A stretch of DNA of 64,000 nucleotides from Pyrenophora tritici-repentis (Eukaryota; Ascomycota; Dothideomycetes; Pleosporales; Pleosporaceae): NCBI RefSeq assembly GCF_003171515.1, contig NC_089392.1:2976001-3040000 (forward strand). The letters run 5' to 3'. The notes beneath the pieces are model-generated. The model was not told the origin of the DNA. It did not search any database and saw only the letters and a list, made by a program, of their open reading frames with translations. Shown here one piece after another: positions 30,791 through 43,165 of this stretch (positions within the stretch are counted from its first letter, which is position 1; every line of letters starts with the position of its first letter). The position numbers and the translations under genes were made by a program.

Positions 30791-33441
30791 TCCACGGAAA
30801 CCAGGGAAACATGGGCCAGTCAAGATAGATTTTAGATTTAGAAATTGTTTTAGAGCGCTGTATGTAGATAGAGGCAAGGGGAGAAAACATAGATGCCATT
30901 TTCACCTTTTTAAACCAGCTGTCCTTTTCACAAAAACAAAAAACCACACACAAATTGGCATTGAAAGATTTTAGTAACTGTCGGATCGTGAGTATCGGTA
31001 GAGACGTCGGCTGCTTGACACTTCGGCCCGACTTCGGCCCGACTTCGGCCCACCTTGCGCAGAGCTTAGGTATACCTTCGTAGCAGCTATGTTCGTAGAC
31101 AATCAATCAGAATCACCGAACAGAATGCATTCCTATTTATCGTTATTTCCCTTTACGCACTTAGTGCAAAGCCAACCAACAGTAACAGTTGTTTTTAAGC
31201 ATTTTTGAGGTAGAGGAGGGGAAGGGAAGCCATAAGTCTGAAGTAGTTAACGTTTAGGAAGAAAAGACACACATGTCCCAAGACGACACGCTATTTTAGA
31301 AGCCCATCTTTTTTATAAGGAATTGGTGGAATAGAAGAGGAGAGACAGCATAGAGAGAGGCTTATATACGCACTCTCCGTCCTCTTCTCTAGGGAGAGAC
31401 GCGGGAAAGAAAACATATAGGTCCTTAACCTTGGTATTGTACGCAATGTTTTGACGGAGGGAAAAGCTCATAGCCTCAGAGTTGGAGGTTTTTTGTTCCA
31501 CAAGGTGCTCCGCATATGCGACGCAAACGCTTTAGTTTTTATAGGAGAAACATGGAAAACTTTTTGCAGTAAAGATTTTAGAGCCCACAGGAAAGGGGAG
31601 AAAAGGGCTGGACATGGGAACATCCAAATGCTGATTTATTACCGCACCGCATTTGGTGGTGTAAAGCGACAACGAGAAAGAGGGACAGACGCTCCCGGGA
31701 AAAGTTTTTATACGCGAGCAGTCGAGACCGCAGAACAAACCCCATGACTTGGTTGTCCTGTATTTTTGATAGCATGTAAACAAAAGCAGAGATACCCAGC
31801 ATGTTACGTACTTCTGCAGGTTTTCAGAACAACAATCTCCAGCTAGAGGAACCGTCCTCGGTGTTGTTCAACGTTTTCACCTCCTCTCCAGCGGCATAGT
31901 CAATCAGTACGTCCTTTTTTGCGCAACATGCGACCTTGTTGTTATCATTTTAGTCGCTTCTCCACACATAAGAACATGATTGAAGTTGTTTTTGCGGGCG
32001 ACAAGGACACGGTCATATCGCCGTGCTCTGGCATGTTTTGGAAATCGAGGTTGAATGGTGTTGATAGAGGAGAAGCGATGAGGAGACAGAAACGTTTAGA
32101 GTAGGGGATTTAATATGTGTGGGGTGTTTGGCGAAAGCCATTTGGGACATAGAGGATTGTTTCAAGTAGGTCTGACAGTGAGGTAGACAAGAGGTCTCAA
32201 ACATGTGGGTCCAACTCTTGGTTTTGATACCAGGGGAGAGACGCCGTCATTTTATTGTTCGCGGTTGATTTTAAGTCACCGGGTTTGTATTTTTAGTGTT
32301 CGAGAACGAGAAAAGAGGAAAAAGAGGAGCATAGTATGTAGAGGGTATGAGTTTTCACATCGTGCGTTTCACTTCACACGTACGGAATCATGTACGGCTG
32401 TAAACAGCAGAACACACTTCCATGGGCAAGGACTTTTTCGGTTTAGAAAGAACAAGTATTTTTTTTTAAAGAAAAGGTAGTTTTACACACTTCAGCTACT
32501 CCCACAGCATCCACGTTCACAGCTTTTGGAAATACGCACTTTACAAACACGTACACGCGAGCAGGAAGGAGAAACCCTCCCGTTAACCTCCATCCGTAGT
32601 CTTTTTGAAAACCATAACCCTAGCCAAACAAGTGCACAAGAAGATCAGAGCCAAGTCATCGATGACAGCAGCTTTCAATTTCAGAACGCGTAATTTTAGA
32701 CTAAAGGACTATGTGGTGAAAAAAAGGAAAGACTCCAAGTGTTTTGGCAAAAGTAGGCCGTGAAAAGGCCAGGGAGAAAGCCATAAGATGGGCAGATTGC
32801 GATTTTAGAAATACAAATTTTGGAGTATTAATGTGTGCTGGAAGAAGGAGAAACACATCGTTTAACACATACAGAACCAATTTTCGCAATGCGGTCTGCG
32901 TAGTATATATGCGTAAAGAGGAAGCAGGAAATGTTTGGTGTGCAAGCATTTATATGCGTCCTGGCTAGCGGTGGATACTCCGCTATGACCATGTTCCCCG
33001 CCTTCTGCGTTGGCTGGTAGTCGCTGCATTCACACGTGTGCATCGGGTCATTTGCTTCACGTACCAGTGATACAGGTTCTGGGATGTGTGGCGCCGCTCT
33101 GGCATACCACCTTTCTTTGTCCTGTTCTATAGAGCTATTCGGCAGGAGTGATGCCTCGTCTCAAATAATTTCCAATCACTTTGCAATGGAAGTTCACGTT
33201 TCAGTTGTAGTTGATTGCACTTTTTAAAGTAGATACACACATCGAAACCCAAGCCAAAGTAACATCCAGGACCACATCAACGCCGACTCATGCCCATCAC
33301 CCCTACAAACACCTCGTCATGCACCAACGCTCTAATCTCCAGCCGTGCACCGTGTATGGGAGTAGAACCAAGGAAAGTAAGAAATCGCTCAAAATACTAG
33401 AGTCTGGCTTTCGCACTTTGGTCTTGGGGGCCCGAGTGTAG
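30791..33441. other. Repeat-like, purine-asymmetric island without genes
   Basis: This 2.6 kb continues the composition of the tandem array: TTTTAG or TTTTGA, then a GA-rich run, then CAT (for example near 31250, 31400, 31580 and 32300). Frames are short. Some minus-strand frames have Leu/Phe/Ser-rich strings because the GA runs read as CT on that strand; I do not take them as genes. An 11-bp repeat is listed separately. The last 400 bp are the 3' flank of the formaldehyde dehydrogenase gene. Confidence 0.55.
31021..31052. repeat. 11-bp tandem repeat CTTCGGCCCGA, three units
   Basis: Three adjacent copies of an 11-bp GC-rich unit stand inside otherwise purine-rich, AT-richer DNA. This is a simple slippage-type repeat. 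Confidence 0.8.
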
Positions 33442-34990
<1,549 letters not shown>

Positions 34991-35639
34991 AGTGATTGTG
35001 GTTTGAATTGAAAGGGCTATCTCAAACGTGTACAAGGACTTCAATTAAATAGAAATCAGGCTGAGGGGAAGTACAAGCTACTCCGTACTGCGCGAGCGGC
35101 TCCGGTAGCTTTTATGTGAGCATGTGGGGTTGCGCCGATAGCACAGCGTCATTCTGCGACGCAGCCCCTCCATGCCCCTCATTCGCGGGCGCGGTTCGGT
35201 ATACATCGCGCGATGCTCGCCCTTGAGGCTCAAACTCGTAGCTGGCTCGGAAAAGTCTGGTTGTCACGGCTTCTAGACGCGTTTGATGACTATTGGCCGT
35301 GCAAGACCGGGCATCTTAGCCACATGTGGAGAAGTGGCAGCTTCCCATGCCTCAATTGTTCTTCGGCAGTCGCGCTGCGGACCTACTTGCCGCTTTCGGA
35401 TGATGTAAACGAAAGACTGATGTGTAGACCTACGCCATTCAGCAATCCATCTCGCACCGCGATACCACGCTTTCTTCACCTTGGTGGCGCCCGTGCCCTG
35501 ATACTACTGGCATAATCATGCGTCTGGACCAAAGGACATGACACGTCCAGTAAGCATAATGTCTTGGTATAAAGCTAACCCTCATAATCGAACCCCTGCA
35601 CCTCGCTCCAAAATGCTTCATACCTTTCGCCATAGCCGC
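34991..35639. other. Intergenic region
   Basis: About 650 bp holding the promoter of the formaldehyde dehydrogenase gene and the 3' flank of the AhpC/TSA-like gene would lie on its far right edge. No gene or RNA was seen. Confidence 0.5.
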
Positions 35640-36726
35640 TCAAGCCGTAGAGTGCCCTGCAAGTTGCTTAGGGTCCTCTTCTACAATCTTTTCCGGCGTT
35701 GCCGCCCTACTACCGTCTATCGAAGAGTCCTGGGTGCTCTTGCTCCTACTTCGAAGTCTTCCCCAACTCATGACCCTCTTCCGTTCTTTCTCCTGCCCTT
35801 TGACACCGTGACTCCACTTCCTCCGAATAGGCGGCCGTGTGCCATCCAGCCCGATCAAGTTCCTCAGTTCTGACACCTCGGCATGGCCTCGTGTAGTCTT
35901 CATTCTATGCGCCCATGTGCATTCTCCGTTCTCGAACATGAACTCTCCGCCAACCTGCTTAAAGTCGCCGCCCTTTAGCGCTTTTCTGCCTGTGCTGAGG
36001 CCTTGAAATATTGATTGAACCGAGTTGATGAGCAAGTGAGTTTGCATGTATTGGGGCTTCGAGCCGAGATTATAGGTGCGTGTCATACCCAAATGGTCGT
36101 AGAGCTTGCGCGTAGGTTCGGCGTAGATGGGGAAGGGACAGCCCGTGGCCTCAATGTACATGGGTATGAGATCGGGCCTGCCGCATCCGATGACAGTGAT
36201 GGACGTAGGTGTGGGTAGCGCAAGGAGGTCTTCGGGCTTTACGGATGAAGCGAGCGTGCGGATGTATTCCTGACAGTTCTGCAGCCTGTCAGCCCTCGTT
36301 ACCCGTACTTGGTACCCGTGTAACTGTAATACATACCCCACAGAAAAAGTGCCGTATGAAGATGATCAGCTGTCGTGACGCGACATGCGGTGCCTGGTAG
36401 ATATCCTTGAACGGTGTGCTTTTGCCTTGGGCGTCCAGTATGAGGAAGTCGCCGACGGCGCTCAGGTCCTTTTGTGTCGGTATGTCGTTGTTGACATGGG
36501 CGGTACCCTCAAACTCTTCCTGCTCTTTCTGCAGGACAGGTGTCTGGCTCGAGGGTGAGAAGGGCGGAGTCGTGTTATCGGAGACATCCATCGAGGGCTT
36601 GGGGTCGGCCATGTGGTCGGATCGTGAATGTGGTGGTGAGGGTAGTTGTGTGGGTGCTGGTCGAGGTACTGAAGTCACAATGGGTGGAGGCACAGTCGCG
36701 GCCGTGTTACTATCTTGAGACTCCAT
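35640..36726 (-). CDS. AhpC/TSA-type thioredoxin-fold protein (PRXL2-like)
   Basis: Exons 36337-36726 and 35640-36278 give 342 residues; the 58-nt intron joins FIRHFFCG to NCQEYIRTL, creating a CGNC redox motif at about 129-132. Residues 1-85 are Pro/Ser-rich and probably disordered. The thioredoxin-like core (about 85-270: FLILDAQGKSTPFKDIY, ITVIGCGRPDLIPMYIEATG, FPIYAEPTRKLYDHLGM) matches fungal AhpC-TSA_2 proteins. The C-terminus is basic and Ser-rich (RRKWSHGVKGQEKERKR, RLRSRSKS). A peroxide-reducing or redox-sensing role is the family expectation; the substrate is unknown. Confidence 0.88.
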
Positions 36727-37482
36727 GCTGAGCTGGCTATGGAAAGATAGGGTTGTTTCTACGCTCGGGCATCTAGGTATTATACCGCTTCAGCTCGTGG
36801 ACGGAAGCAAGCTGGGCCGAGGCTAGAGGCTGTTACAGGATCGATCAGCAGCCGCGATACGGAGCAGCGTGTGTGAAGGAGGTAGTGTACAATCTGCAGC
36901 GTCAGCTTTCACTGCAGGAATGTACATGTCCAGGCGATAGATATTTCAACAGAAGAAACATCCGAAACATGCTACACTTGCGACACGCTCTGAGACACGT
37001 CGCCCAGGTACGAGCACATATACGTCAGCGGCTCTCCAGGCCTGCTGTTAGCTCCCGCTGTAGTGTCAGTGTATATGCGCGTCTGGAAAAACGCCATCCC
37101 TCCAGTATGTTTGGTCATCTGTTCTTTTCGCGAGCGTGGCTGCTATCCGATGTCTGAGTCATGGCTCAAGGCGTGCGCGGGTGTATTACGCTGTGCGGCT
37201 GCGGCCTGTGGAGATGTGATGCCCACCCTGTCTCACTGTCACGCTCTTGCGCAGGGTCTGGCGCTAACCGAACGTTCCTGAAAGGCGCGCGACCACCATT
37301 CATCCCATCACTAAAACATCACCATTAAGTTTCAGGGGACGTCTTTCCCAGTAATTCCATTCGCCATTCAATTTTGCTCTACCCAAGTGCACGACTGTCG
37401 TGCTATCATGCCTGGCCGCAGTGCCCTATTGGCCTAACCAATGTACACCTCAGCCCAAACGCTATCGTCATCATACGAACCA
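36727..37482. other. Intergenic region
   Basis: About 750 bp between two leftward genes: promoter of the AhpC/TSA-like gene on the left, 3' flank of the SET-domain gene on the right. Only short unsupported frames are present. Confidence 0.5.
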
Positions 37483-38716
37483 CTATGCACCCCTCTGCGC
37501 CTCCACCATGGCCAGCTTCGTTTTGATGCGATGAAGCGAATCTGCGTACTTGGTGTAGTTAGGAAAGTCAGTGCCTTGGCAGTCTTTCTTGACCTGCAAA
37601 GCCCTGACACCCGCCACCTCAGCCATCTTAAAGTCGCCCCTGTGCTCGCAGACTAGCGCGATATCAAGAAATCTGGTCAAAGTTAGCGGGTTTCCCGTGA
37701 CTGTAAGAGGGCTGTGGAGGTGATATAGAATACTTGATCGTGTATCTAAGTACCTAATAGGCGTGTCTGGCGCCTACAGTGACCTTTATACACTATCAAG
37801 TATCTTATATCACCCGCGTGGTACTCACACTGCGGCCAACCTGGCAGTATAGTCACCCTCGAACGTGTGAAGAGCCGCCATCTCGAGCAGCTTCTGGACA
37901 AAGTCATCCTGCTTGGCCCCCTCGGACAAGTTAACGCCGCGAAGGAATCGGGTCGCCCTCTCCAGCTCCTGGAGCCTGTAGCGTCTCTCGGCACTCTGAT
38001 AGGCGAAGGTCGACTCATCCTCGTCTTTACCACATGCTGGGCAGTCGCAAACGAAGCCGTAGTGCTTGCAGTCGTACGAACGCAACGCCTTGTCATGCAG
38101 CATGTCGCAGTAAGATAGGGTAATCTCTTCGTCGGTAGCCACGTCTTTGATGATGTGAATCGTCTCTTTTCCAATCTTTTCGTTCCAGCTAAAACATGCG
38201 TTTGGGTTGCAAGCATGGTTGAATCGCGCGGCGTACGGAAAGATTGCCGCACCCGCGTTCATCTCCATGCAGTTTATCTGGAAGACGCTGATCAGAGTAG
38301 GTTCCTTGCCAATTCTCGCTGCATGCTGCTCCTCGATTCGCTGACGCTCCTTGGGCTGTACTGATTCATGGATATGGGATGGCCACTGTTTCGGATCTTG
38401 ACCATGACCGGAATGCAGAGTGAAATATAGCTTCTTTTGTTCAGGCGTCAGCTCTTCGAAGGCCTTCTCGATGTCGCATAGCATGTAGTCGGCGATAGGG
38501 ACTATCAACAGTGGATCCTCCACTAGGATTCGGGTACCGCGCGCGATGGGTTTCAGTGCAAAGCAACCGTAGCCTTTGCCAGGAATCGCCCGGACTTCAT
38601 AGTACTCATTGCCTGCTGTGCGGTGTCAGTGTCTGTTCCCTGGCGATCGTCTGAAAGATTCCTGTGCAGAGCATACACTACGTACCTGGAGCTGCGGGAA
38701 GACTGGTAGACTCCAT
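37483..38716 (-). CDS. SET-domain protein (putative lysine methyltransferase)
   Basis: Exons 38686-38716, 37829-38612 and 37483-37672 give 334 residues. Exon 1 supplies only MESTSLPAAPG; the second intron is long for this window (156 nt). SET landmarks are the N-terminal YYEVRAIPGKGYGCFALKPIARG, the cofactor/substrate core RFNHACNPNACFSW (NHxCxPN), EEITLSYCD and a post-SET Cys cluster CDCPACG. The last exon is helical (LARFLD-like, EVAGVRALQVKKDCQG). Fungal relatives are of the SMYD/Set5-like class without an obvious MYND finger here. It should use S-adenosylmethionine; whether the target is histone or another protein is unknown. Confidence 0.88.
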
Positions 38717-40968
38717 TGTAGTCGTGAGGATGGCAAGGAAAGAACGGGTCGATAGTATGGTGTTGTTGCTTCTGTTTTCCGCAGTGATAGCTGTCAATGG
38801 GATTGCCCGCGTTTGCTGTGCGTTTGCTGCCAGTAGGCGGTGAAGATCGTGACAAAGTGAGGTGCTTTGGGCTTCACCTTCACATTACGGGCAGCCCGCC
38901 CACTATAGACACGTAGCACAGGTTCCCATGCTGTCAGGTAAGAGCGCAGCACATCTCTCGCCGCGCTGGTGGATTGAGTACAAAAGAGATTGCTAACAAA
39001 CGACTTCGTGACCGCCATGGATTGGGATCTAGACCTGAAATCATGCGGCCATTCAAACCGATACCTATCACGAAAACGCAATCCAGATCTGTTCAGAATT
39101 CCGAGAAGTGGCTAGGCCTTGATTGTGGGCCCGCTACACACTTCATGTTCGTCCACAAAAATTGCGGCCTTGGTTTGGAGATCAGCAAAACGTGGAATAA
39201 TCTCAGCTTTTTGCCACCCGTGGGACATGAAATACTTGACAGTTTAGTGTAGAAGTTTACTGTAGGCGCTAGATACGCCTATTTTGTGCTTACCTACTCT
39301 GTCAAGTGTTTCATGTCACCTAGGTCCCGCTCTTACGAACATCTGCCGGGCTTGGCCAGGATCTAAAACGGGCGCCCTCGGCGGGCCTCACTGTGTGACT
39401 GTGGCGGCGCCACTTCCCGAGCCCGTAGGATTGTTGATATGAAGTCGATCCTCCGAACTACAGCCTTGCCAACTGAATCAGGCCCGAACGATCGCCATAT
39501 CCATGCTTACATGGGCCCTAAGTAACCGTGATCGTGGGTAGCTAACCCTGGATAGCTAACACCTGTTTTGTAAATTACCTCCCCGTTTTTGATGTTGCGA
39601 ACAACTCCGCGGATCCCCAGGATACAATCAAATTAGGGTATCCACTGACGAGTAACCAAGAATGGTATGGTGCTCCCTTCTTCCCAGACCCCACTCAGCC
39701 AGATAAATCCACGGTGATATCAGGACTATGCAGAATCTATCGCCCGGACAAGTATGCGTGAGCTGCATGTCGAGAGCACCATTATCACCTCTATATTGTA
39801 CCATTATAGTCATATCTGCTATATATATTCCACATCGCTTGGATGTTGTTTAGTGTTCCCTGATTAACACTGAAGCTTACGCAAGCTAAGGCAAGTAGGC
39901 TCTGATGTGCTACTCTCATTTCACGATGATTGAAAGAAACCAAGGACTATATTGACTACAACAAGTGTTGTTGTCCCTGTCGAGATGTTCTAAACTCCTT
40001 GATACATCAACTTATTTCTACGTTTAGACATACAAGACTGTAGACAAACCACTCAGGGTGGGTCTGCATTAGATAAGCTTATTCGCCACACGAAAGCAAG
40101 GGAAGAACCGCTGGGTGCTTTTTGCTCGTGCACTCTGCAGTGACTCTGAATATAAATTTAGGTGGATGCCACAAAGGCTTAAGGATACTTTCAATGCTTT
40201 CTTTGCTTACGCGGAAATGTTGCTCGTGATCAGCATCTTGATCACACATCCGTGTTGGCATGTGTTGTTGTTGCTGCCCGAGCAGGGAACAGGGGAGCAA
40301 CCCCAACACCAACACCACTGCACAGTACTTTCGAATACGGCAACCATGGTGAACATAGATGTATATTAATACTATATATATCACATCAGACTACTCGGTC
40401 TTACCAAAAGCCCATAACTACAACACGTGAGCAATCCAAAACATAACCAAAAAGTATGGATATCCAGCCATACTCTCTGTATTCACCTATTCCGGCAATG
40501 GATCCGCAAAGAAAGACCAAGAGAATCCCAAAGGCTTTTGTCTGTCCTCCCCCACGTTGCAAGCCCTTGATTACCCGAATCCCGTCATCTTGCAGGCAGC
40601 ACCCGATACAGATTTAGCGCTACACAAGCTTTTTCGCTACCAGATCGTGTCAGTGCCAGCCCCGTGCGCCCGGCTTTCTGACTAACTGGACCACTCGTTG
40701 GATTTGCCTCGGTGTCATCATCTCCTATGGTCCCGGCCCGAACCCCACCATATCGCTCGCCTGTTATATAAGTGCCACTGGTAAGAGATGAGCTGGGAAA
40801 GGCAGGAAGAAAGACTTAGTGTACCAAGATTATTGTGGTCAATCTTCATTTGTTTATTGCAAAAGAGAAGTAAGCGGGGGTCTTCCTGTTGTAAAGTGGT
40901 ATGCAGCCCGACTAACGACATGAGTGTGGGCGACATTACACAGAGAAATAGAAAGCATCGTCGTCGTC
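38717..40968. other. Gene-free stretch with an inverted repeat
   Basis: About 2.25 kb between the SET gene start and the 3' end of the 404-aa gene. Frames are short and have no domain. A 21-bp imperfect inverted repeat lies at 39222-39319. The sequence near 39535-39560 has CTAACCCTGGATAGCTAAC, which resembles but is not a telomeric repeat. Confidence 0.5.
39222..39319. repeat. Imperfect inverted repeat, 21-bp arms
   Basis: GGGACATGAAATACTTGACAG (split at GGGACATGAA / ATACTTGACAG; 39222-39242) faces its near complement at 39299-39319; about 19 of 21 positions pair, around a 56-nt loop. It could be a miniature transposon remnant or a transcribed hairpin. No target duplication was identified. 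Confidence 0.6.
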
Positions 40969-42183
40969 CTAAGGCTCATCGATTTCCATGTCCTCATGGT
41001 TGTCGTCAACATCATCCATGTTCTCCCCACTACTTGATGAATCGGATGACTCGTAGCTGAACTCTCGCACCCTAACCACGAGCGTCTTATTACTCTCTTC
41101 AAATGCTTCGTTCCACTCCGCCATGCCGGTCTTCTTGTTACCAACGAAATAGAGATAGCTAATCTCTTTGGCTATCTTCTTGACCTGCCGCTCTAGTCTC
41201 TCATTTTCCTCCTGTTCATACAGCCTCGCTGCAAGGTCTGCATCGGCCTGTAAATCTTCGGAGGACAGCGAGTGCGACAAGGGACTACGTGGCGGAATGG
41301 GTCGTGTCTGCCCGCGCGCATTCCGCTGAGCTAGGCGGGCTTGGTTTATGCTGTATTCGTACACCTGGCGACTGAGCAGCAGCGATAAAGGAATATTCCA
41401 GAATTCTTGTGCGATTGTGTATTCCGGGCCCAGATTGTATTTGCTGCGTACCGCACGGTCCATTGTAGTTCGCTCATACCAGCCTTGTTCAAGTCTTTCC
41501 CTCTTTCTTGTCTCATTGCGAAGTGTCTGCACCGCTTGGCGCAAGCTCGGGTTTCCTTCCGTTGTTTGCGCGCACCGGCGATTTTGGTTGTGGTGCGGGG
41601 ACAGCGTTGTGCTGCACCTGGAAATGGGCGTGGTGGTAGAAAGTGCGCCTGATCGCTCCCACCATGCTGCATAGGCTGCAACTTGGGCCTCAGGGATATT
41701 CGTGGGGTAATACGCCACCATAGAGTCACATGCCGGACACAGCGAACAGGTCTCGGGTAAGACTGCTGCTGCCTGGGTACGTTGGAAGTCGAATCGCTCA
41801 TGCGCAAAGTTCCATGCCTGCTCACGTTCCCAGCGCAATTGCTCGTTTCTTCTCGCTCTGTCGAGTCGGTCTCTTGCAATATGGTACGCTTTCTTTGCCC
41901 GGTTCCACCGCTGGGTGCGCATGTAATCTGGTGGAAGCAAGCCGCCCTCGGTTACTACCTTCTGCAATGCAACTTCCGTCTTTGCTTTGGCCTGAGATAC
42001 AGCACACGGGGAGCACCATGGTGTATGTTGTGCGCTGGATGGATGGATATTGTGGCCACATTTGCTAGCAAACCGCATCTCGTGACCGTACTGTGAAGAG
42101 GCATATGGTTGCTTCTGGACAGGTAACATCGACGCCATGTCGGGCATATATGTGTCGGGCATGTATATGGGCATTGTGGGCAT
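40969..42183 (-). CDS. Hypothetical protein, 404 aa, Arg/Glu-rich helical
   Basis: A single frame without introns. I do not recognise a family. The N-terminus is Met/Pro/Tyr-rich (MPTMPIYMPDTYMPDM). A small Cys/His cluster (SKCGHNIH and PWCSPCAVS, about 40-62) could bind zinc. The middle is strongly charged and helical (DRLDRARRNEQLRWEREQAW), and a second pair of cysteines follows (CSLCPAC). The C-terminus is acidic (SSDSSSSGENMDDVDDNH). Start context is weak; an ATG at codon 8, 13 or 16 is also possible. Its divergent neighbour is the 520-aa gene at 43166. Confidence 0.7.
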   Translation of the reverse strand: MPTMPIYMPDTYMPDMASMLPVQKQPYASSQYGHEMRFASKCGHNIHPSSAQHTPWCSPCAVSQAKAKTEVALQKVVTEGGLLPPDYMRTQRWNRAKKAYHIARDRLDRARRNEQLRWEREQAWNFAHERFDFQRTQAAAVLPETCSLCPACDSMVAYYPTNIPEAQVAAYAAWWERSGALSTTTPISRCSTTLSPHHNQNRRCAQTTEGNPSLRQAVQTLRNETRKRERLEQGWYERTTMDRAVRSKYNLGPEYTIAQEFWNIPLSLLLSRQVYEYSINQARLAQRNARGQTRPIPPRSPLSHSLSSEDLQADADLAARLYEQEENERLERQVKKIAKEISYLYFVGNKKTGMAEWNEAFEESNKTLVVRVREFSYESSDSSSSGENMDDVDDNHEDMEIDEP

Positions 42184-43165
42184 AAACTTCTGGTTGATGT
42201 ATTCGGTGATTGATGTTCGCGGAAGAGCTAAGGTGCATTATTAGAAGTGCAAAATGATAGTACGGGTCGCGTGTGTGGTGAACCACGGATCAGCGAAGGG
42301 ACAAAATCGGTATATTACAACAGTGAATAGTGAGGCCAAGGGATGCGTGCAAACGTGAATGTTGAGTAAAGATGTTAGATGGGCTTCGGCAGTGCGAGGG
42401 ACCAAGTCAAAGATGTACTTTCGTCTATCTTCCTAGTGAGGCGTGGAGACTCGTAAGCGGCCATCGAGGCTATGATCGCGTGTGCTCGTGATTGGCCTGT
42501 TGCCTTGGAAGTAGCACGCGAGCAGTCATCGACGGCTGCCCGTGCACGCTAATACCCACTTCGCTGACAGTGTCAGTGGGGGTTTCCGACTTCAGATGAG
42601 CGCGGCAGCCGACAGTGTGATATGTGGCACCGGAGGCCAGCCTCAGGCATATATGTATTTGGCCGCCCAGACGGTACCTAGGTAGCTTTCTAGATGCATC
42701 GTGAATATCGCTGAACATGGCCGCCTTCACTTGCGCAACACAGCAGACGCCACCCATGTCGGGCTTCCATTCCACCGATCGGAGACTCACCTTCACCTGG
42801 ACTATGCGAGTGGAATTTATCGTAGTGGTCTCATTTGCGACCTTGTCCACACCACGGGAGACATTCCCCTTTGAAGACAGCATCTCTAGTCGCCTGGACC
42901 GTCAAGGAAGATACTGCTTGAATTCCTATTGACTATAGCGAAATCGTGTGTATACCGCCATTCACCGCAAGATCAATGCGCAAATTCCGTTTGTTGATGG
43001 ATCTGCGACGCAAACGAAGGCGACCGGTAATCTTAAAAATCTTAAAAAGCATGTTAATGTTATGTTCACTGCGACAATGGGACTTGGCGCCCTGCTCAAG
43101 AAGCGCAATTCAACTATCACCTTGGTCGCTCTCCTCATTGACTGTTGACTTTAGCAACTGCAAAC
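42184..43165. other. Divergent promoter region
   Basis: About 980 bp between the leftward 404-aa gene and the rightward 520-aa gene. It should contain both promoters. Small frames near 42946-43218 have no domain and I do not call them genes. Confidence 0.5.

Noticed and set aside
30390..31783. Minus-strand frames rich in Leu/Phe/Ser inside the repeat island
   Set aside because: The composition follows from the GA-rich plus strand (CT on the minus strand). Frames are short and not continuous across repeat units.
35588..35615. TTCGA-containing B-box-like sequence on the minus strand near 35600
   Set aside because: No matching T-stem, acceptor stem or A box could be built around it, so it is not a tRNA gene.
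39535..39562. Telomere-like CTAACCC sequence
   Set aside because: Only single imperfect units are present; there is no tandem CCCTAA array and normal genes lie on both sides.
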